Positions 1 through 7,379 of a stretch of 37,581 nucleotides of DNA are shown here, piece by piece. Where the stretch lies: the NCBI GenBank assembly GCA_013214695.1, contig JABSRX010000082.1, positions 1 to 37,581 on the forward strand, read 5' to 3'. The notes under the pieces are model-generated. The model was not told the DNA's origin and did no database searches. It saw only the letters and a list, made by a program, of their open reading frames with translations. The translations under genes and the position numbers were made by a program. Source of the DNA: Rhizobiaceae bacterium (GTDB lineage Bacteria; Pseudomonadota; Alphaproteobacteria; Rhizobiales; Rhizobiaceae). Within the stretch, counting starts at the first letter, position 1. The number at the start of each line of letters is the position of its first letter.

Positions 1-193
1 TAGAACTCGCCCTTCAATTTCTCGCAAACCCTTGGAAACTATGGGAAACTGGTGAAATCACCCTGCGTAGAACAGTGCTTAGACTAGCCTTTAAAGACCG
101 TCTGCAATACCACCTAAATAAGGGAGCCAGAACTCCTGATTTATCGTTACCTTTCAAAGCTTTAAAGGGTAATTTCACTCAGGAAGTCTGTTT

Positions 194-280
194 TGGTGCC
201 CAGGAGAGGACTCGAACCTCCACTTCCATACAGAAACTAGCACCTGAAGCTAGCGCGTCTACCAGTTCCGCCACCTGGGC
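194..280 (-). tRNA. tRNA-Leu (anticodon CAG)
   Basis: Read on the minus strand from 280 the sequence folds as a class II tRNA. The acceptor arms are GCCCAGG and CCTGGGC, the discriminator is A at 197, and CCA is encoded at 196-194. The anticodon stem CTAGC/GCTAG encloses the loop TTCAGGT, giving anticodon CAG, which reads CUG leucine codons. A long variable arm and the T arm GAGGTTCGAGTCCTC complete the fold. The length of 87 nt including CCA is normal for tRNA-Leu. Confidence 0.96.
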
Positions 281-290
281 AACGAGAGGC

Positions 291-319
291 GGTTTAGGCA
301 CATGTCAGCGGCGTGTCAA
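291..319 (-). promoter_or_regulatory. Sigma70-type promoter of tRNA-Leu
   Basis: On the minus strand a perfect -35 box TTGACA (319-314) is followed after exactly 17 nt by TAAACC (296-291). The -10 box ends about 10 nt before the tRNA 5' end at 280, so transcription would start just ahead of the mature tRNA. The position and the perfect -35 box support it; the -10 box is only a fair match. Confidence 0.6.
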
Positions 320-472
320 TTGCAAAGTGACATTGTTTTCCAATGAATTCGAAGATCGGTGTGTCGAGGCCATTTATCTGGTGTGAATGGGGGCTCCAAG
401 GCTTTCGTCAGACAGCAAATGAGGCTAGTTAACAGTCAAATTGCCAAATCACGTCTGGATCGGAGCCAATCC

Positions 473-1441
473 ATGTCGAACAACAATCAGAAACTCATCA
501 CCGTTTTCGGTGGATCCGGATTTATCGGACGCCATGTGGTGCGGGAGTTAGCTGCCAAAGGCTATCGAATTCGCGTCGCCTGCCGTCGTCCGGATTTGGC
601 TGGACACCTGCAGCCATTGGGCAATGTTGGGCAGATTCACTGCATGCAGGCCAATTTGCGCTACCGCTGGTCTGTCGACCGCGCCGTGGAAGGCGCGGAT
701 TGTGTCGTCAATCTGGTTGGCATACTCGCCGAGAGCGGCAAGCAGTCGTTTGATAGTCTGCAGGCCCGCGGCGCGGGCTGGGTGGCGGAAGCTGCTTCCG
801 CCAATGGCGCCAAGATGGTGCAAATGTCGGCGATCGGCGCCGATTCAGATTCCGCCGCGGATTACGCCCGCACCAAAGCGGAAGGCGAAGCGCTGGTCCG
901 CGCAGCAGCGCCTGATGCGATCATTCTGCGGCCCTCGATCGTGTTTGGGCCTGAAGATGAGTTCTTCAACCGTTTTGCTGCGATGGCCCGGATTTCGCCG
1001 GTTTTGCCAATGATCGGTGGAGGCGAAACGAAATTCCAGCCGGTTTATGTCGGTGATGTTGCCAAAGCAGTGGCCAAAGCCGTTGAGGGTGAGCTTGAGC
1101 CGGGCAGCACATGGGAACTGGGCGGACCAGAAACCCTGTCCTTCAAGGAATGCATGGAACGTATGCTGGAAGTGGTTGGTCGCCAGCGACTGTTGGCCTC
1201 GATGCCGTTTGCGATTGCCAACATGATTGGTCAGTTCGCTCAATATCTGCCCAATGCGCCGATCACACCGGATCAGGTTGAGATGATGAAAACGGACAAC
1301 GTCGTTTCTCAATCGGCCGTCGATGCCGGCAAGACGCTGGCCGGAATGGATATTGCTGCAGCGCCACTGATGTCGATTCTGCCACGTTACCTGGTGCGTT
1401 TCCGCAAACACGGCCAATTTGAAGCCAATCGTGGATTGTGA
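473..1441 (+). CDS. Complex I NDUFA9-like NAD(P)-binding protein
   Basis: A 322-residue protein of the extended/atypical short-chain dehydrogenase superfamily, resembling the NDUFA9 accessory subunit of respiratory complex I. A Rossmann nucleotide-binding motif GGSGFIG lies at residues 13-19 and a YARTK (YxxxK) segment at 131-135. The sequences FGPEDEFFNRFA and PVYVGDVAKAV are typical of the NDUFA9 group. In alphaproteobacteria the protein is thought to bind NADPH and associate with complex I; that role is family knowledge. The ATG at 473 is chosen because GGAG at 462-465 lies 7 nt upstream and the glycine motif then falls at the usual distance from the N-terminus; the frame is open further upstream without a good ribosome site. 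No other complex I gene is nearby. Confidence 0.85.
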   Translation: MSNNNQKLITVFGGSGFIGRHVVRELAAKGYRIRVACRRPDLAGHLQPLGNVGQIHCMQANLRYRWSVDRAVEGADCVVNLVGILAESGKQSFDSLQARGAGWVAEAASANGAKMVQMSAIGADSDSAADYARTKAEGEALVRAAAPDAIILRPSIVFGPEDEFFNRFAAMARISPVLPMIGGGETKFQPVYVGDVAKAVAKAVEGELEPGSTWELGGPETLSFKECMERMLEVVGRQRLLASMPFAIANMIGQFAQYLPNAPITPDQVEMMKTDNVVSQSAVDAGKTLAGMDIAAAPLMSILPRYLVRFRKHGQFEANRGL

Positions 1442-1582
1442 CGCCGACGCAGCGTAAACCGATGTATCCTTGCAACAGGTGGCATAAATAGCCCATCACG
1501 ATAGCAATAAAGTGATGGAAATCAGTCACTCACGCAATTGCATAGTAAGCTTTTGCTGGTAAACCATTTCTGGGGACTTAGC

Positions 1583-1602
1583 CCAGGCGACGAATCGCCT
1601 GG
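1583..1602 (+). other. Perfect hairpin in the L,D-transpeptidase leader
   Basis: The arms CCAGGCGA (1583-1590) and TCGCCTGG (1595-1602) are perfect complements around a CGAA loop. No T-run follows, so this is not a standard terminator for the upstream gene. It ends 10 nt before a possible GTG start (1613) and 31 nt before the preferred ATG (1634) of the L,D-transpeptidase, so it would lie in that gene's 5' leader. The rest of the 1442-1633 spacer shows nothing I recognise. Confidence 0.5.
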
Positions 1603-1633
1603 ATAATCTTGTGTGAAATGGGTTGCCGCCGCC

Positions 1634-3805
1634 ATGCGCAAAATACTTGCCATTATTCTCGCCTCTACATTCCTGTCTACTTCACCGGTCGTGGTGAATA
1701 GTGGACCGGCCGAGGCCCAGTCTCTCTTTGAAGTGCTTTTTCCAAAAGCTGCTGAACGCCGTCGCAAGCGCAAGGAAGCGCAGCTGCAGCGTGAACGCCA
1801 GGAGCGGGCCCGCGAAAGATTGCGGCGTGGCGGAGGCGTTCGCATAAAGGCGCCGACTTTCAAAACCTATGTGCCGACCAAGCTGCCCGCCATTCAGCTC
1901 GCTTCTCTGGCTCCGGTGTTTTCCGCCCACGAGGAAAAACTCCTGCTGGCAAAAACCGGGCCCGTTGAACCAGTAATCGAACAGACGGTGCCTTCCACCG
2001 CAGCCATTGAGGCCCCTGAAGCTGCAGATCCGCAGATTACCAATTCCACGTCGAACGAAGGTGCCCTTGTCACGGACGACACACCAGTTGAACAGGTTGC
2101 AGAATCCAACCTGCCTCTGTCTTCTGACACCAATCTGTCGGTTGTTGCCGAAAACGGTGTTGAAGATGCAGAAACGGTTGCGCCAACATTGGCATCCCAG
2201 ACTGTCGAAGTGCCAACTGACGATGCCGGATCCGATGCGGTTAGGTTGAGCTCAGGCTTTGATCAACTGGCATCGATCCAGCTGCGGGCCCGCAAGTCGC
2301 TCGGCAAAGCCGTCGTTGCCCATTACACCGAGGCCCCTGAATTCATCTGGATCGACGAAAAAGGTGAGATGAATGATAAGGCGCGCGGGGTTCTGCGTGT
2401 TCTGGCCGAGGCCGATACTTATGGCCTGCGCATGGAAGACTATGCGTTGCCAGTCATGGTTGTCGGCGATGATGCCACCGAGTCGGATCTGCTGCGGGCG
2501 TCGATGAAATTCGAATTTTCCATGACAGCGGCAGCATTGCGTTACATGTCAGATGCGCGCAACGGCGTGGTCGATCCAAACCGGATCAGTGGCTATCACG
2601 ACTTTTCCGAGCTGAGTGCTGATTATGAAGCACTTTTGAAATCTGTCCGGTCTGAAGATGACGCGGCAGCCTTCATGCTGAGCCAGCACCCGCAGGAAGA
2701 GGTGTTTGACGCCCTGCGCAAGGAACTGGCGGAATTGCGGGAAACCGCTGTTGGTTACGACTCGATCGAAATCAAACCAAAGACTTTCATTCGGCCTGGT
2801 CAGACCAATGACCAGTTGGCTAATATTGTCGAAAGCGTGCGGCGCAAGGCGTCTGACGAGCTGTTGGCGGACCACTTCGATGTCTTCGCCGTGACCCATA
2901 AAGACGGTCTGTACACAGATGCCGTTGTCGCCATGATCAAGGATTTCCAGGGGTCGGAAGGCTTGAAGAAAGACGGCATCATCGGCCGCAACACGATTGC
3001 CAAAATGAAGGCGGATGATCCCAATGTCCGCCTCAACAAGGTGCTCTATGCCATGGAGCGTTTGCGCTGGCATCCGGACAAACTGGGCAACACCCATGTG
3101 TTCATCAACCAGCCGGCCTACCGTGCCAGCTATATGGTGGATGGACAGCCTGAGCTTTCAATGCGGGCCATCGTTGGCAAACGGTCGAACCAGACCAACT
3201 TCTTCTATGACGAGATTGAGTATGTGGAATACAATCCTTACTGGGGTGTGCCGCAGTCGATCCTGGTCAACGAAATGTTGCCTAAGCTGATCAACAATCC
3301 GTCTTATCTGGACAATTTGGGCTATGAGGTGACGAACCAGAGCGGCCGCCGAATTTCTTCGAGCAGCGTCGACTGGTGGAGTGTGGGCAGGACCTTCCCA
3401 TACAACGTTCGCCAACCCCCTGGACGTAAAAACGCTTTGGGTGAGCTGAAAATCATGTTCCCCAACAAGCATTCCATCTACATGCACGACACACCGGCCA
3501 AGAGCCTGTTTGGTCGCAATGAGCGCGCGTTCAGCCATGGTTGTGTCCGCCTTGCTGATCCACGCGGCATGGCTGCTGCGGTGCTTGGATCAGACGTCAA
3601 TCACGTCGCGTCGAAACTGGCGGGTGGGCGCAATAAAAAGCAGAATCTGGAAGTGAAGATCCCTGTTTATGTTGCTTATTTCACCGCCTGGCCAGACGAG
3701 AACGGCCATGTCAAATTCTACAACGACATGTATGGCCGCGATAACGCTCTGTCCAAAGCCATGAAGGCCGAGGCCGCAGCGCGCGACGAGGGCCGAGAGG
3801 TCTAG
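1634..3805 (+). CDS. Murein L,D-transpeptidase, YcbB/LdtD-like
   Basis: A 723-residue exported cell-wall enzyme that would make 3-3 (mDAP-mDAP) peptidoglycan cross-links in the periplasm. Residues 1-30 form a signal peptide (MRK, then a hydrophobic core, then AEAQS). An Arg/Lys/Glu-rich stretch and a long acidic Ala/Pro linker follow to about residue 200. A scaffold region comes next, then a peptidoglycan-binding-type repeat near residues 416-458 (YTDAVVAMIKDFQ...GIIGRNTIAKM). The YkuD catalytic domain has the motif SHGCVRL with His635 and nucleophile Cys637. No clear ribosome site is visible. GTG at 1613 would add seven residues, but ATG 1634 gives the better signal peptide. The family is usually about 550-650 residues, so the extra length is mostly the N-terminal linker. 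A strong terminator follows, so the gene is probably monocistronic. Confidence 0.9.
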   Translation: MRKILAIILASTFLSTSPVVVNSGPAEAQSLFEVLFPKAAERRRKRKEAQLQRERQERARERLRRGGGVRIKAPTFKTYVPTKLPAIQLASLAPVFSAHEEKLLLAKTGPVEPVIEQTVPSTAAIEAPEAADPQITNSTSNEGALVTDDTPVEQVAESNLPLSSDTNLSVVAENGVEDAETVAPTLASQTVEVPTDDAGSDAVRLSSGFDQLASIQLRARKSLGKAVVAHYTEAPEFIWIDEKGEMNDKARGVLRVLAEADTYGLRMEDYALPVMVVGDDATESDLLRASMKFEFSMTAAALRYMSDARNGVVDPNRISGYHDFSELSADYEALLKSVRSEDDAAAFMLSQHPQEEVFDALRKELAELRETAVGYDSIEIKPKTFIRPGQTNDQLANIVESVRRKASDELLADHFDVFAVTHKDGLYTDAVVAMIKDFQGSEGLKKDGIIGRNTIAKMKADDPNVRLNKVLYAMERLRWHPDKLGNTHVFINQPAYRASYMVDGQPELSMRAIVGKRSNQTNFFYDEIEYVEYNPYWGVPQSILVNEMLPKLINNPSYLDNLGYEVTNQSGRRISSSSVDWWSVGRTFPYNVRQPPGRKNALGELKIMFPNKHSIYMHDTPAKSLFGRNERAFSHGCVRLADPRGMAAAVLGSDVNHVASKLAGGRNKKQNLEVKIPVYVAYFTAWPDENGHVKFYNDMYGRDNALSKAMKAEAAARDEGREV

Positions 3806-3824
3806 TCCTTTCATTTACATTCTT

Positions 3825-3863
3825 GATCAGCGAGGGCGATGGCTCCTCGCTGATCTGTTTCGC
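3825..3863 (+). terminator. Rho-independent terminator after the L,D-transpeptidase gene
   Basis: An 11-bp perfect stem, GATCAGCGAGG (3825-3835) with CCTCGCTGATC (3845-3855), has a 9-nt loop. The T-rich tract TGTTTCGCTT follows. It lies 19 nt after the stop codon at 3805 and ahead of the helicase gene on the same strand. Confidence 0.75.
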
Positions 3864-3955
3864 TTGACTTTATCTGAAGCGGGGCCGATAGAGCGGCTTG
3901 CGCCCATCAGCGCTGCACAGGGCAGCGGGGCAGCACGCTTTGTGCAGAGGCCGTT

Positions 3956-5398
3956 TTGACCGACAAAAAAAACCAGACCAAACCCGACACAAGCGTGGCG
4001 CGGGAAAATCCCTTCATGCAACTTGGCTTGTCCGCCAAGGTGGTGCGTCCGCTTGCCGTGCTGGGCATTGCCGAACCAACGCCGATCCAAAAACAGGCAA
4101 TTCCTTTTGTGCTGGAAGGCCATGATGTCATGGGGCTGGCTCAGACCGGTACCGGAAAAACCGCCGCTTTTGGTCTTCCGCTGGTCCAACGGCTGCTGGA
4201 CGAGAATCTGCGGCCCGACCCAAAGACGGCACGCTGTTTGGTCTTGGCGCCGACCCGTGAACTGGTTCAGCAGATCGCCGAAAACCTGCGCAAATACGTC
4301 AAGAAAACACCGATCTGGGTTAGTTCCGTCGTCGGTGGTCAGGCCATCGGGCCGCAGATCAAACATCTGCTGCGCGGCACTGACATATTGGTTGCAACCC
4401 CGGGGCGCTTGCTTGATCTGGTTGACCGCAATGCGATTCAGCTTGATCAGGCGCGGTATCTGGTGCTCGACGAAGCCGACCAGATGCTGGATCTGGGGTT
4501 CATTCATGATTTGCGCAAGATTGCCAAACTGCTGGCGACGCCACGCCAGACACTGTTGTTCTCCGCCACCATGCCACCCTTAGTGGAAGAGATTTCAAAG
4601 ACCTATCTGACGCAACCCAAGCGCGTCGAAGTGGCTCCACCTGGCAAAGCGGCAGACAAGATCAAGCAAAGCCTGTATTTCGTTCACGCGCGCGGCAAGG
4701 CAGATCTGCTGCGCACGCTTTTGGCCGAGCGGGAAGGCGATCTCTCTCTCGTGTTTGCCCGGACCAAGCATGGCGCCGAGAAGTTGATGAAAACCCTGGT
4801 GGCGCACGGCTTTGCTGCTGCCTCCATTCACGGCAACAAAAGCCAAGGGCAGCGGGATCGCGCGCTAAAGGCTTTCAAGTCTGGTGAGGTCCGCATCCTC
4901 GTCGCAACAGATGTTGCTGCCCGGGGGATCGATATCCCCGGTGTGACGCATGTCTACAATTTCAACCTGCCGGAAGTGCCAGAGAACTATGTGCACCGTA
5001 TTGGCCGGACCGCACGTGCGGGACGTGACGGCGCTGCCGTGGCTTTTTGCGCGCCGGAAGAGCGCAAACTGCTGCGCCAGGTCGAGCGCTTGATGGGGAT
5101 CGATATCCCCGTCGCCGGTGATGACGGTAGTGATCCCGAATCCTATTCAAAAGAGCCCACCAAGCGTGGCAAGAAAGGGGCTGGTGGCAACCGCAACGCC
5201 GATGGCTCCTTGAAGAAAAAGCGCCGCCCCAATCGGGCCAGCAATGCCGGTGGCAAGGGCAACAGTGCCAAACCGGCCCGCCCCAAACCCAATGCCAAGC
5301 CCAACGCCAAGCCAAAGCCCAAGCCGAAACCAAAAGCCGCTGGTCGTCCCGGCAAAAACCGCCGCCGCGGCGGACGGGGAAGGGCGCCCTCCAATTAG
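3956..5398 (+). CDS. DEAD-box ATP-dependent RNA helicase (RhlE-like)
   Basis: A 480-residue RNA helicase that would unwind RNA duplexes in ribosome assembly or mRNA decay. All core motifs are present in order: Q motif (AEPTPIQKQAIP), Walker A AQTGTGKT with Lys68, PTRELV, DEAD at 172-175, SAT, and motif VI HRIGRTARAGR. After about residue 390 the protein becomes a basic low-complexity tail with repeated KPNAK/KPK units and RRRGGRGR, typical of RNA-binding tails in RhlE-type helicases. The TTG start at 3956 is preferred because AGAGG sits 5 nt upstream. The alternative is ATG 4016, which gives the common RhlE opening MQLGLSAKVV. It is convergent with the thioredoxin-like gene, only 7 nt away. 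Confidence 0.9.
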   Translation: MTDKKNQTKPDTSVARENPFMQLGLSAKVVRPLAVLGIAEPTPIQKQAIPFVLEGHDVMGLAQTGTGKTAAFGLPLVQRLLDENLRPDPKTARCLVLAPTRELVQQIAENLRKYVKKTPIWVSSVVGGQAIGPQIKHLLRGTDILVATPGRLLDLVDRNAIQLDQARYLVLDEADQMLDLGFIHDLRKIAKLLATPRQTLLFSATMPPLVEEISKTYLTQPKRVEVAPPGKAADKIKQSLYFVHARGKADLLRTLLAEREGDLSLVFARTKHGAEKLMKTLVAHGFAAASIHGNKSQGQRDRALKAFKSGEVRILVATDVAARGIDIPGVTHVYNFNLPEVPENYVHRIGRTARAGRDGAAVAFCAPEERKLLRQVERLMGIDIPVAGDDGSDPESYSKEPTKRGKKGAGGNRNADGSLKKKRRPNRASNAGGKGNSAKPARPKPNAKPNAKPKPKPKPKAAGRPGKNRRRGGRGRAPSN

Positions 5399-5400
5399 GC

Positions 5401-5417
5401 TGGCGCTACATGCGCCA
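5401..5417. terminator. Short hairpin between convergent genes (possible bidirectional terminator)
   Basis: TGGCGC (5401-5406) pairs with GCGCCA (5412-5417) around TACAT. TTT follows on the plus strand. It sits 3 nt after the helicase stop and spans the stop codon of the convergent thioredoxin-like gene (5406-5408). With only 6 bp, termination strength is uncertain. Confidence 0.4.
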
Positions 5418-5969
5418 TTTGATCGAGCATCCCGCAGAGGCAATTTGGTCTTGTGGACCGTCTCCGGTTTCGGCGATCAGCCGCATTGCGTCCAGCAGAT
5501 CGGGTGACCGATTGGCGATTTGATCGGCGCTGGCGCCGGGCCGGCAGTCGTCCAGGCGCCCGCGATATTGCAGTTTGAGCGCGCCGTTATAGGCAAAAAA
5601 GTCGGGAGTACAGACAGCGTCGTAATCGCGGCCCACCTGCTGCGTTTCGTCCACGAGATAGGGAAAGGTGAAGCCGTATTTTTCGGCAAAGAGCTTCATG
5701 TTTTCAGGATTGTCAGCACTGTAGGTGTGATAGTCGTTTGACATGATCGCAACCACACCAAAGCCTTGTACCTGCGCCAGTTTTGCGTCGGCTGCTAGGC
5801 GGTCTGCGATGGCGATGACATAGGGGCAATGGTTGCAGATGAATGCAACGAGCAAACCGTTTGGTCCAGCAAGTTCCGCACCCTTGTAGACTACGCCATC
5901 AGGATCTTTGAGCTCGAAATCTAGGAAGTCAGCGCCAAAGTCACAGATCGGCGTTTGCAAAAGGGCCAT
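5406..5969 (-). CDS. Thioredoxin-like protein with CNHC motif
   Basis: A 187-residue protein of the thioredoxin/AhpC-TSA fold. The sequence FICNHCPYV carries a CxxC-type pair, Cys45 and Cys48. This CNHCPY variant marks a widespread family of thioredoxin-like proteins of uncertain substrate. DETQQVGRDYDAVCTPDFF contains the cis-Pro region and a third cysteine. No signal peptide is visible, so it is probably a cytoplasmic redox protein; that is inference. The ATG at 5969 has GGAG about 8 nt upstream. It follows the DUF465 gene on the same strand after 65 nt and may be co-transcribed with ppk2 and that gene. Confidence 0.85.
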   Translation of the reverse strand: MALLQTPICDFGADFLDFELKDPDGVVYKGAELAGPNGLLVAFICNHCPYVIAIADRLAADAKLAQVQGFGVVAIMSNDYHTYSADNPENMKLFAEKYGFTFPYLVDETQQVGRDYDAVCTPDFFAYNGALKLQYRGRLDDCRPGASADQIANRSPDLLDAMRLIAETGDGPQDQIASAGCSIKWRM

Positions 5970-6034
5970 GAATCATCTCCGTCGGCTTGGCTTTGGCCAA
6001 ACCTACAGGGAACTCCTGGCCCTTGAAAGCGTGA

Positions 6035-6274
6035 TCAGGCGGCGGCCAAAATTGATGCAATCTCGTCCTTGAGATGGAGCCGCTTCTTACGCAACTCGGT
6101 TTCAAATTGTTCCGATGTCGGTTCGACGCCCGTTTCAACACGATGAATTTGCCGGTTCAACTCGTGGTATTCCTCGGCCAGACGTTGGAAATGGGCGTCG
6201 CTCATTTTCAGATCATGCATTGCCTGGATTTTGTCTGGAAATTCCTCCGGCAATTCGTGGGGAACGTGGCTCAT
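6035..6274 (-). CDS. DUF465 / YdcH-family small protein
   Basis: A 79-residue, highly charged, mostly helical protein. The pattern HFQRLAEEYHELNRQIHRVETG...LRKKRLHLKDEI matches the DUF465 (YdcH/SlyX-like) family of short helical-hairpin proteins, whose function is not established. The start at 6274 is set by AAAGGAG six nt upstream. It sits 31 nt after ppk2 and 65 nt before the thioredoxin-like gene on the same strand, so the three could be one transcript. The frame is open upstream of 6274, but that extension lacks family similarity and would run into the ppk2 coding region. Confidence 0.85.
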   Translation of the reverse strand: MSHVPHELPEEFPDKIQAMHDLKMSDAHFQRLAEEYHELNRQIHRVETGVEPTSEQFETELRKKRLHLKDEIASILAAA

Positions 6275-6305
6275 GCTGGTCTCCTTTGGCGGTATTATTA
6301 GAGCG

Positions 6306-7271
6306 CTATTTTTTGCGCTTTTTGCGTTGTTCGGGGTGCAGGCTTTTGCCCAAAATATGATCGCTGCGGCCAATCACGTCGTGGCTGCTGCCGACAATCA
6401 GTGGATCAGGCCTGCCAACAATGGTTTCGTCCTTGTCCGTGTAGGGCAGGGTGTCGAGAAAGTGGCGCATGCAGTTCAGCCGGGCGCGTTTCTTGTCGTT
6501 TGACTTTATGACCGTCCATGGCGCATCGGCTGTGTCGGTGTAAAAGAACATGGCTTCCTTGGCCTCGGTATAGTCTTCCCATTTGTCGAGCGATTGACGG
6601 TCGATGGGCGACAGTTTCCAACGCTTCAGGGGTTCCAATTCGCGCGAGTCAAACCGGCTCTTCTGTTCCGACTGGGTGACTGAAAACCAATATTTGAACA
6701 GGATAATGTTGGAGCGCACCAACATGCGTTCCAATTCGGGCGCGGCACGCATGAACTCGAGATATTCGTTCGGGTTGCAGAAGTTCATCACCCGCTCAAC
6801 ACCGGCCCGATTGTACCAGGAGCGGTCAAACAAAACCATTTCGCCACCGGCGGGCAAATGGTTGATATAGCGTTGGAAATACCACTGCGACCGTTCGCGG
6901 TCGGTTGGCTTGTCCAGAGCAACAACCCGCGCGCCTCGCGGATTCAGATGCTCCATGAAGCGCTTGATCGCGCCCCCTTTGCCGGCAGCGTCGCGCCCCT
7001 CAAACAGGATGACAACCTTTTGCCCGGTCGCCTTGATCCAGTCTTGGGCTTTGAGCAGTTCGATCTGCAATTCGGCCTTTTGCTTTTCGTAGTCGTCCTT
7101 CGAGATCCTGTCGGCATAGGGATATTCGCCGTTTTCAAAAAACAGGCGGGCCTGATCTGCTTGGCTGAGATTGGCCTGCGGCGGCGCAGTGCCGATCATC
7201 TGTGTTGCCACGGAATGAACAGCAGGCTTTTTCGGTGCTTCCTCGGTCTGCTTTTGACGTGTAACGGCCAT
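6306..7271 (-). CDS. ppk2: Polyphosphate kinase 2
   Basis: A 321-residue PPK2-family nucleotide kinase, which transfers phosphate between polyphosphate and nucleotides (usually making GTP or ATP from the diphosphate). The Walker A-like loop EGRDAAGKGG lies at residues 91-100 with Lys98. The Walker B/lid segment FDRSWYNRAGVERV begins near residue 148, with Asp149 and Arg150. KPTDRERSQWYFQRY is also a family signature. An N-terminal extension of about 35 residues precedes the domain, and the protein ends in a Lys/Arg cluster. The start has GGAAGGG about 3-8 nt upstream. It lies 104 nt downstream of uvrD on the same strand. One-domain PPK2 of about 300 residues is the usual form. Confidence 0.92.
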   Translation of the reverse strand: MAVTRQKQTEEAPKKPAVHSVATQMIGTAPPQANLSQADQARLFFENGEYPYADRISKDDYEKQKAELQIELLKAQDWIKATGQKVVILFEGRDAAGKGGAIKRFMEHLNPRGARVVALDKPTDRERSQWYFQRYINHLPAGGEMVLFDRSWYNRAGVERVMNFCNPNEYLEFMRAAPELERMLVRSNIILFKYWFSVTQSEQKSRFDSRELEPLKRWKLSPIDRQSLDKWEDYTEAKEAMFFYTDTADAPWTVIKSNDKKRARLNCMRHFLDTLPYTDKDETIVGRPDPLIVGSSHDVIGRSDHILGKSLHPEQRKKRKK

Positions 7272-7364
7272 TCACCCTTCCCCCGCACAAAATTGAACAT
7301 TGTGGGAGAAATGTAGTCGGCGGAACTGTTGGTTCCTTGACTTAGATCAACGGTGGTTGGCTGT

Positions 7365-7379
7365 CTGAAACCGTTTCAG
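7365..7379 (-). other. Hairpin across the uvrD stop codon
   Basis: CTGAAA (7365-7370) and TTTCAG (7374-7379) are perfect complements around CCG. On the minus strand the stop codon of the UvrD helicase (7378-7376) lies inside the stem. No T-run follows, so it could stabilise the mRNA 3' end or be a weak terminator. Confidence 0.35.

Noticed and set aside
75-386. Open frame of 103 codons over the tRNA
   Set aside because: It runs antisense through tRNA-Leu; the ERTRTSTS... stretch is translated tRNA complement, and there is no ribosome site or family similarity.
5280-5340. Repetitive DNA at the helicase 3' end as a possible tandem repeat element
   Set aside because: The repeat is in frame and encodes the basic KPNAK/KPK tail, so it reflects protein low complexity.
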